A DNA stretch of 5,757 nucleotides, from NCBI GenBank assembly GCA_937925565.1, contig CALALM010000035.1, forward strand, positions 1 through 5,757, written 5' to 3'. Shown here in pieces: positions 1-3,979 of the stretch. Below the pieces are notes generated by a model. The model was given only the letters and a program-made list of their open reading frames with translations, did no database searches and was not told the origin of the DNA. The stretch is from an uncultured Centipeda sp. (GTDB lineage: Bacteria > Bacillota > Negativicutes > Selenomonadales > Selenomonadaceae). The position numbers and the translations under genes are program-made. Position 1 is the stretch's first letter. Each line of letters opens with the position of its first letter.

Positions 1-968
1 TCCGAGGTCTGTTCATAGGAGGACGAACCGTAGATCTGATCCGCCTCCGTCGTCTTTCCAAAGAAAAAGCCCGTTGTATAGGAACGGTGCGAGACCTTTT
101 CGAGCTCCGTCAGCCACTCCTCACGCACCTTATAAGAGGTGCTCGTAAGACAGGCATCGAGAGCCATACGATACGCCTTGACCACGCTTGCGACATAGTG
201 AACACTCTTCATGCGTCCCTCGATCTTGAGACTGTCAATGCCGGAGTCCACAACCTCGTCCAGATACGGCAGCAAACAGAGATCCTTCGAGTTCATGATG
301 TAGGTGCCGCGCGCATCCTCCTCGATCGGATAGCACTCACCGGGGCGCGACTCCTCCACGAGCGCGTATTTCCATCGACAGGACTGGGCACAGCCGCCGC
401 GGTTCGCATCGCGGCCCGTGAAATAGCTGCTGAGCAGGCATCGTCCCGAGTAGGAGATGCACATCGCCCCGTGCACGAAGAGTTCCATCTCCACATCCGT
501 ATGACGGCGTATCTCGCGGATCTCCTCACGTGAGAGCTCGCGTGCAAGCACGACGCGCTCCGCGCCGAGCTCCTGCCACGCGCGCACCGTACGCCAGTTC
601 ACATTGTTCGCCTGCGTACTGATATGCACGGGCAGCTGCCGGGCGATCTCACGCGCCAGCATAAAGACACCGAGATCGGCAACAAGTACGGCATCCACTT
701 CCACGTCCGCAAGAAAGCGCAGGTAGTCCGGCAGAGATACGAGATCATCGTTGTGCGGGAATACATTGACCGTCACATAGATCTTCTTCCCAACACCATG
801 CGCGAGGTTCACCGCCGCGCGTATCTCCTCATTCGTAAAGTTGCCGCCGAACGCACGCAGCCCAAACTGCGCACCGCCGAGATATGCCGCATCCGCACCG
901 TAGGCGAGTGCCATTTGCAGTTTCTCCATCGTCCCCGCAGGCGCCAGCAGTTCAGGTTTCTTTCTCAT
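1..968 (-). CDS. trhP: U32-family protein, TrhP/YrrO-like tRNA uridine-34 hydroxylase (3' part beyond window)
   Basis: The first 322 residues are present; the C-terminus runs off the left edge. Residues 162-180 match the U32 family signature (ELFVHGAMC followed by SGRCLLS). Cysteines C170, C177, C193 and C231 are spaced like the four [4Fe-4S] ligands reported for the U32 protein UbiU; C197 is an extra cysteine. Other family blocks are HISTQANN (115-122), KIEGRMKS (248-255) and SHRSYTTGF (293-301). U32 members once annotated as collagenases or peptidases include TrhP, which with prephenate helps make 5-hydroxyuridine at tRNA position 34; that is the best role here because the B. subtilis homologues (yrrN/yrrO) also sit downstream of mltG. 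The ATG is fixed by a near-perfect ribosome site. Only 18 nt separate it from mltG, so the two are probably co-transcribed. Family membership is firm; the exact substrate is inferred, and RlhA-like 23S rRNA hydroxylation is the main alternative. Confidence 0.88.
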   Translation of the reverse strand, partial: MRKKPELLAPAGTMEKLQMALAYGADAAYLGGAQFGLRAFGGNFTNEEIRAAVNLAHGVGKKIYVTVNVFPHNDDLVSLPDYLRFLADVEVDAVLVADLGVFMLAREIARQLPVHISTQANNVNWRTVRAWQELGAERVVLARELSREEIREIRRHTDVEMELFVHGAMCISYSGRCLLSSYFTGRDANRGGCAQSCRWKYALVEESRPGECYPIEEDARGTYIMNSKDLCLLPYLDEVVDSGIDSLKIEGRMKSVHYVASVVKAYRMALDACLTSTSYKVREEWLTELEKVSHRSYTTGFFFGKTTEADQIYGSSSYEQTS

Positions 969-970
969 TC

Positions 971-979
971 ATCACCTCC
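971..979 (-). promoter_or_regulatory. Strong Shine-Dalgarno site of the U32 gene
   Basis: GGAGGTGAT on the minus strand is complementary to the 16S rRNA 3' end over nine bases. It lies just upstream of the ATG at 968-966 and entirely within the 18-nt gap after mltG. It selects this ATG over the out-of-frame ATG at 972-970. Confidence 0.85.
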
Positions 980-986
980 GCAGGAC

Positions 987-2084
987 TCAGCGCACCTGAT
1001 CGACCAGTGCGAGATGATCCGCATAATTCGTCGCATAGTAGTTATTCCCGTTTCGATCGGCAACGAAGTACAGATAGTTCGTATCTGCCGGATGCAGCAC
1101 CGCCATCAGCGACGCCGTCCCGGGGCTTGCGATCGGTCCCGGCGGCAGCCCGACATTTTGATAGGTATTGTATGGCGACTCGATCTTCGTATCGCGGTAG
1201 AGCAAATCCTCCTTCGGCGCATCGAGCAGGTACTGCACCGTGGGATCTGCCTGCAGCGGCATACCAAGGCGCAGGCGCTTCAGGAAAATCTGCGCAATGA
1301 TCGGACGATCCTCCTCGTGATATGCCTCCTTCTCCACAAGCGAGGCAAGCGTCACGAGTTCATAGATCGAGAGGTCCATCTCCCTCGCACGATCACGCAT
1401 GTCCTTTGTCAGACGACGGTCGAAGTTCTCTGCCATCATCTGCATGATGCGCGTAGCGTCGAATTCCCCATTGATCTCATAGGTATCCGGAAAGAGAAAC
1501 CCCTCTACCGCATAGCGCACATTCTCGTGCTCCTCGACATAGGGATAGGGGCGGTATGTCTTGGCAAGCGATATGAACGCATCCGCCTTGACCAGTCCCT
1601 CATCATCAAGTCGCTGCGCGATATCACGCACGCTGAAGCCCTCAGGTATCGTAAAGCGGATCGTGACCGTATTGCCATAGACCAATATCTCAAGCGCATC
1701 GCGCGGCGTCATCCCTGTCTGCATGGCAAACGTGCCGCTCTTTACCTTGTTCTCGAAACCGTTCAGCTTCGCCGTCCACCAGAACTTCATCTCGCTGTCG
1801 ATAATACCGCGTTCATACAGTTCTTTCCCGATCTCACTCACGCTCATACCCGGACGAACGGTAAAGTAAACCGGAACCCCACGCTCCCCCGTATAGGAAG
1901 AAGACCCGGCCAATGGAATGATGACGAACACGACCACCATGACAAATAAGATTGCCAGCGCCGGAATCCCAAATACAATTTTTCTCTGGAGCGGTGTCCC
2001 CTTCCCGCGATAGACAGCGTTAAATGCCTGCCGCAATCCGTCGTTATTCAAGAAGTCCGCTATTCCCTTCAATGACTCCTTCAA
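987..2084 (-). CDS. mltG: MltG endolytic peptidoglycan transglycosylase (YceG-like)
   Basis: A 365-residue membrane-anchored lytic transglycosylase that cleaves nascent glycan strands and so helps terminate peptidoglycan polymerisation. Residues 1-34 form a short basic cytoplasmic tail. Residues 35-58 are a single hydrophobic membrane segment, and the remainder is extracytoplasmic. Residues ~70-140 resemble the LysM-like part and ~140-345 the YceG catalytic domain. The hallmark ASLVEKE spans 247-253; E251 corresponds by motif to the catalytic glutamate of E. coli MltG (E218). Conserved ADPTVQY (279-285), YNTY (305-308) and GLPPGPIASPG (312-322) are intact. Length fits the family. The start is TTG at 2084-2082: GGAGG lies 7 nt upstream, and an in-frame TAG at 2117-2115 leaves no better start. 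A terminator lies immediately upstream, which may limit expression. In B. subtilis the orthologue is yrrL in the same gene order. Confidence 0.95.
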   Translation of the reverse strand: MKESLKGIADFLNNDGLRQAFNAVYRGKGTPLQRKIVFGIPALAILFVMVVVFVIIPLAGSSSYTGERGVPVYFTVRPGMSVSEIGKELYERGIIDSEMKFWWTAKLNGFENKVKSGTFAMQTGMTPRDALEILVYGNTVTIRFTIPEGFSVRDIAQRLDDEGLVKADAFISLAKTYRPYPYVEEHENVRYAVEGFLFPDTYEINGEFDATRIMQMMAENFDRRLTKDMRDRAREMDLSIYELVTLASLVEKEAYHEEDRPIIAQIFLKRLRLGMPLQADPTVQYLLDAPKEDLLYRDTKIESPYNTYQNVGLPPGPIASPGTASLMAVLHPADTNYLYFVADRNGNNYYATNYADHLALVDQVR

Positions 2085-2091
2085 AACGAAT

Positions 2092-2097
2092 CCTCCC
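2092..2097 (-). promoter_or_regulatory. Shine-Dalgarno site that fixes the TTG start of mltG
   Basis: GGGAGG on the minus strand ends 7 nt before the TTG at 2084. No ATG or GTG in the mltG frame lies between the upstream TAG (2117-2115) and the conserved coding region, so this site decides the start. Confidence 0.75.
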
Positions 2098-2119
2098 TCT
2101 CTTCGTACAACTCCCTACG

Positions 2120-2149
2120 AAAAAGCTGTCATCTCCCTCGGATGACAGC
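2120..2149 (-). terminator. Rho-independent terminator between the DUF1292 gene and mltG
   Basis: On the minus strand a perfect 9-bp stem, GCTGTCATC with GATGACAGC, closes a 7-nt loop (CGAGGGA) and is followed directly by TTTTT (2124-2120). An A-rich run precedes it. It starts 14 nt after the DUF1292 stop codon and therefore should end the ireB-ruvX-DUF1292 transcript. Read the other way, the stem is followed by CTCCTTTTCTTT, a weaker T tract, and no plus-strand gene needs it. Confidence 0.88.
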
Positions 2150-2163
2150 CTCCTTTTCTTTCC

Positions 2164-2466
2164 TCACTCTTCCTCGTCCTCCAGCAGTTCATAGGCACGA
2201 CGCACCGCATCGAACTCCTCATCCGTCGGATCGGTGTAGATATCCTCACCGTCCTCGTCGGTGACAATCTTCGCAATCGTTGCCTCATCGCCCTCCTCGG
2301 CATTCTCAAGTTCGTCTTCTGACGAGACATTGAGCGCAATCAACACAGCAAAGCGATCCTCACCGATGGGAATAATCATCTCCTCACGGTAGTAAAATTC
2401 GTCGCCGTCCTCATTCGTCATAACGACAATAACGTCTTCATCGTGCAGTTCCTCATGTTCTGCCAT
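2164..2466 (-). CDS. DUF1292 family protein (YrzB-like), function unknown
   Basis: A 100-residue, extremely acidic protein (many Asp/Glu, C-terminus EDEEE) of the DUF1292 family, found next to ruvX and ireB in many Firmicutes; B. subtilis calls it YrzB. Typical features are the N-terminal core DVIVVMTNEDGDEFYY (residues 11-26), then FAVLIAL (39-45) and a second acidic block. No signal peptide, membrane segment or catalytic motif is visible, so it is probably a soluble cytoplasmic protein. The ATG at 2466 is preferred because AAAGGAG lies 7 nt upstream. An in-frame ATG 11 codons further up would begin right at the ruvX stop codon and adds residues unlike the family. The gene starts 33 nt after ruvX and ends 14 nt before a terminator, so it appears to be the last gene of the ireB-ruvX unit. 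The biochemical role is not known. Confidence 0.9.
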   Translation of the reverse strand: MAEHEELHDEDVIVVMTNEDGDEFYYREEMIIPIGEDRFAVLIALNVSSEDELENAEEGDEATIAKIVTDEDGEDIYTDPTDEEFDAVRRAYELLEDEEE

Positions 2467-2473
2467 TTTCGTA

Positions 2474-2480
2474 CTCCTTT
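2474..2480 (-). promoter_or_regulatory. Shine-Dalgarno site of the DUF1292 gene
   Basis: AAAGGAG on the minus strand is spaced 7 nt from the ATG at 2466-2464. It supports the 100-residue form over a longer form starting at 2499. Confidence 0.75.
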
Positions 2481-2499
2481 GCTGCATATCGGCACACAT

Positions 2500-2925
2500 T
2501 TATTTCAAATGCTGCTGCCGATCTAAAAAGCCCTGCAGTATGTAGACTGCCGCCATTTTGTCGATGACCTTACGGCGTTTCCTGCGCGATACATCGCCCT
2601 CGATGAGCGCACGCGAGGCGGCGACCGTCGACAGGCGTTCGTCCCAGTAATGTATCTCGATCGTCGGAAAACGCTCCGCAACATCTGCCATAAAGGCGCG
2701 GACAATCTGGCAACGCTCCCCCTCATCCCCATTCATATGCTTCGGCAGCCCCGCAACGAATGCCGCCGGCTCATACTCCTGCACGAGCACCGCGATACGG
2801 TCGAGATCGGCAGAAAGCTCTGTGCGGCGGATCGTCTCAATGCCCTGCGCCGTGAGTCCAAGCAGATCACTGACAGCGATGCCGATCGTCGCATCCCCGA
2901 TGTCGAGCGACAAATAGCGCCTCAC
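2500..2925 (-). CDS. ruvX: RuvX/YqgF putative pre-16S rRNA nuclease or Holliday junction resolvase
   Basis: A 141-residue RNase H-like fold nuclease, the usual length for the YqgF family. Visible motifs in order are LDIGDATIGIAVSD (residues 7-20, acidic residue D8), GLPKHMNGDEG (59-69), the DERLST block (95-100) and the C-terminal IDKMAAVYILQGFLD (121-135, D122). D8, E96 and D122 are the likely metal-binding acidic residues. Family members are described both as Holliday junction resolvases and as nucleases maturing the 16S rRNA 5' end; sequence alone does not decide which. The start is GTG at 2925-2923, overlapping the ireB stop codon as GTGA, with GGAG (2937-2934) 8 nt upstream inside the ireB coding sequence. 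This implies translational coupling to ireB. B. subtilis YrrK is the positional equivalent. Confidence 0.94.
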   Translation of the reverse strand: MRRYLSLDIGDATIGIAVSDLLGLTAQGIETIRRTELSADLDRIAVLVQEYEPAAFVAGLPKHMNGDEGERCQIVRAFMADVAERFPTIEIHYWDERLSTVAASRALIEGDVSRRKRRKVIDKMAAVYILQGFLDRQQHLK

Positions 2926-3173
2926 TTCTCATGCTCCAAATAGAAGCGCACAAGCTCGTCGAGGAGTTCGTCGCGTTCGAGGCTTCGGATCTTGCTCCGT
3001 GCCTCCCTGTGGCTGGTCACATACGCGGGATCGCCGGAGAGCAGATATCCAACCAGCTGATTGATCGGGTTATAGCCTTTCTCCCGCATGGCAGAGGCAA
3101 CCTCCCGTATGACAACATCCGCCTTTGGCTTATCTTCACCGAAGGAGAACATCATTGTCTTCTGTTCATCCAT
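2922..3173 (-). CDS. ireB: IreB/ReoM family regulatory phosphoprotein (UPF0297, DUF965)
   Basis: An 83-residue small cytoplasmic regulator. The family hallmark EKGYNPINQLVGYLLSGDPA is intact, followed by YVTSHREAR and RDELLDELVRFYL near the C-terminus. In Enterococcus faecalis IreB is phosphorylated by the Ser/Thr kinase IreK and modulates cephalosporin resistance. In Listeria the homologue ReoM controls ClpCP-dependent degradation of MurA, the first committed enzyme of peptidoglycan synthesis. Here the N-terminus reads MDEQKTMMFSFGED. T6 occupies the place of the phosphorylated threonine of ReoM, and there is no second N-terminal threonine as in E. faecalis. ATG at 3173 is chosen because GAGGTGA (3185-3179) is well spaced for it; a GTG at 3182 lies inside that ribosome site. 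The gene overlaps ruvX by 4 nt. Whether the MurA-degradation role applies here is inferred from other Firmicutes. Confidence 0.95.
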   Translation of the reverse strand: MDEQKTMMFSFGEDKPKADVVIREVASAMREKGYNPINQLVGYLLSGDPAYVTSHREARSKIRSLERDELLDELVRFYLEHEK

Positions 3174-3178
3174 TTGAT

Positions 3179-3185
3179 TCACCTC
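3179..3185 (-). promoter_or_regulatory. Shine-Dalgarno site that decides the ireB start
   Basis: GAGGTGA on the minus strand lies 5 nt before the ATG at 3173-3171. It contains the competing GTG (3182-3180), which therefore cannot use it, so the shorter 83-residue protein is favoured. Confidence 0.7.
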
Positions 3186-3200
3186 ACTGAGGAAATTCTA

Positions 3201-3241
3201 GGAATCGCTGATAAAATAGACCTTCAGTTATCAGTGCTTCC
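3201..3241 (-). repeat. Imperfect 14-bp inverted repeat between the HAD gene and ireB
   Basis: The arms at 3201-3214 and 3228-3241 pair at 12 of 14 positions around a 13-nt loop; the inner 7 bp (CTGATAA/TTATCAG) are perfect. The repeat starts right after the HAD stop codon (3245-3243). No T tract follows on the minus strand, so it is not a standard intrinsic terminator. It could slow or end HAD transcription, stabilise an mRNA end, or act as an operator ahead of ireB. A lone -10-like TAGAAT at 3200-3195 follows it without a convincing -35 element. Confidence 0.5.
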
Positions 3242-3242
3242 T

Positions 3243-3893
3243 CTATAGTGCGCCCTGCTGAATGGCATCCATCGCAGCCACGAGAGACGGATAAATACCG
3301 ACACAGAGATCGCGCATCTCATCTGTCGGCGGCATGGTATCCGGAATCATCACAGGTGCACAGCCCGCTGTAGCAGCGCCGCGCAGACCGTTATAACCGT
3401 CCTCGAACACATAGCAATCCGTCGGCGGCATTTCGATCCGCTCTGCCGCAAGTAGAAAGATGTCCGGTGCCGGCTTCCCGTTCCTCACAAGATCACCGCC
3501 GACAATGGCATCGAAATACTTCCGCAGCCCACTTTTCCTGAGATTCGTTTCAATCTGCATCACCGTCGAACTGCTTGCCGTCGCTATACGAACACCGTGT
3601 TCATGAAAATATTGAAGGATTTCATGCACGCCTTCCATTACGGGCAGTTTTTTTTCTGCCTCACCGTGGACATATTCAACAACACGACGAATGTATGCCT
3701 CGGCATCCACCGTCGGGTGGAACTGATGCACGAGCTGCACGGTCAGATCACCGCACGTCCCACAACATGCCTTGCCCAGCTCCGGCTTGCGCTCGACGCC
3801 GAACTCATCGGCAATGATCGTCCATCCCCTCTGATACAAAGTTTCTGTATCGAAGAGCAGACCGTCCATATCAAAGATTGCGCCCTGTTTCAT
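3243..3893 (-). CDS. HAD superfamily phosphatase/phosphomutase (subfamily IA, beta-PGM-like), substrate unknown
   Basis: A 216-residue soluble haloacid dehalogenase-type hydrolase with all four motifs. Motif I is FDMDGLLFDTE (residues 7-17), with nucleophile D8 and acid/base D10. Motif II is IATASSS (103-109), with S107 as the likely phosphate ligand. Motif III is RNGKPAPD (137-144) with K140. Motif IV is VFEDGYNG (162-169) with E164 and D165 binding Mg2+. Residues ~18-85 form the helical C1 cap that sets substrate choice; it carries an unusual CCGTC cluster (43-47). Many such proteins act on sugar phosphates, nucleotides or beta-phosphoglucose, and the sequence does not settle the substrate. 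ATG at 3893 begins four residues before the first conserved strand and has GAGG 4 nt upstream, a short spacing. A GTG at 3905 lacks any ribosome site. The gene has its own likely promoter in the gap after rel. Confidence 0.92.
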   Translation of the reverse strand: MKQGAIFDMDGLLFDTETLYQRGWTIIADEFGVERKPELGKACCGTCGDLTVQLVHQFHPTVDAEAYIRRVVEYVHGEAEKKLPVMEGVHEILQYFHEHGVRIATASSSTVMQIETNLRKSGLRKYFDAIVGGDLVRNGKPAPDIFLLAAERIEMPPTDCYVFEDGYNGLRGAATAGCAPVMIPDTMPPTDEMRDLCVGIYPSLVAAMDAIQQGAL

Positions 3894-3940
3894 AAAACCT
3901 CTCACAGATGCAGATTATCATATGCAAAATTACATGCCTG

Positions 3941-3969
3941 ATATTACCACAAAATGCACAAAAAGACAA
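3941..3969 (-). promoter_or_regulatory. Candidate sigma-70 promoter of the HAD phosphatase gene
   Basis: On the minus strand, TTGTCT (3969-3964) and TAATAT (3946-3941) are separated by exactly 17 nt, each matching the -35/-10 consensus at four of six bases. The region is much more AT-rich than its surroundings. The predicted transcript start near 3934 leaves a leader of about 40 nt before the ATG at 3893. It would separate HAD transcription from rel. Confidence 0.45.
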
Positions 3970-3979
3970 TGTAATGCGG

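Noticed and set aside
1..968. U32 protein as a secreted collagenase
   Set aside because: No signal peptide is present, and the cysteine pattern and mltG neighbourhood point to the iron-sulfur RNA hydroxylase branch.
624..1949. Long plus-strand open frame of 441 codons
   Set aside because: It lies antisense to the U32 and mltG genes, spans their boundary, has a His/Arg/Ile-rich composition typical of antisense reading of GC-biased codons, and matches no family I recognise. The minus-strand genes carry clear motifs.
2084..2119. Possible promoter in the short gap between terminator and mltG
   Set aside because: No hexamer pair with 16-18 nt spacing fits; the best -10-like matches share only about half of the consensus.
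2117..2134. Five-codon leader peptide (MTAFS) between the DUF1292 gene and mltG
   Set aside because: Its ATG is formed by the terminator's stem, the GGGAG abuts the ATG with no spacing, and it has no repeated regulatory codons, so a leader-peptide attenuator is not supported.
2467..2499. Longer DUF1292 start at an ATG adjoining the ruvX stop
   Set aside because: The added 11 residues do not resemble the family, and the strong ribosome site lies downstream, spaced for the ATG at 2466.
3174..3182. GTG start of ireB at 3182
   Set aside because: The GTG lies within the GAGGTGA ribosome site that is spaced for the ATG at 3173.
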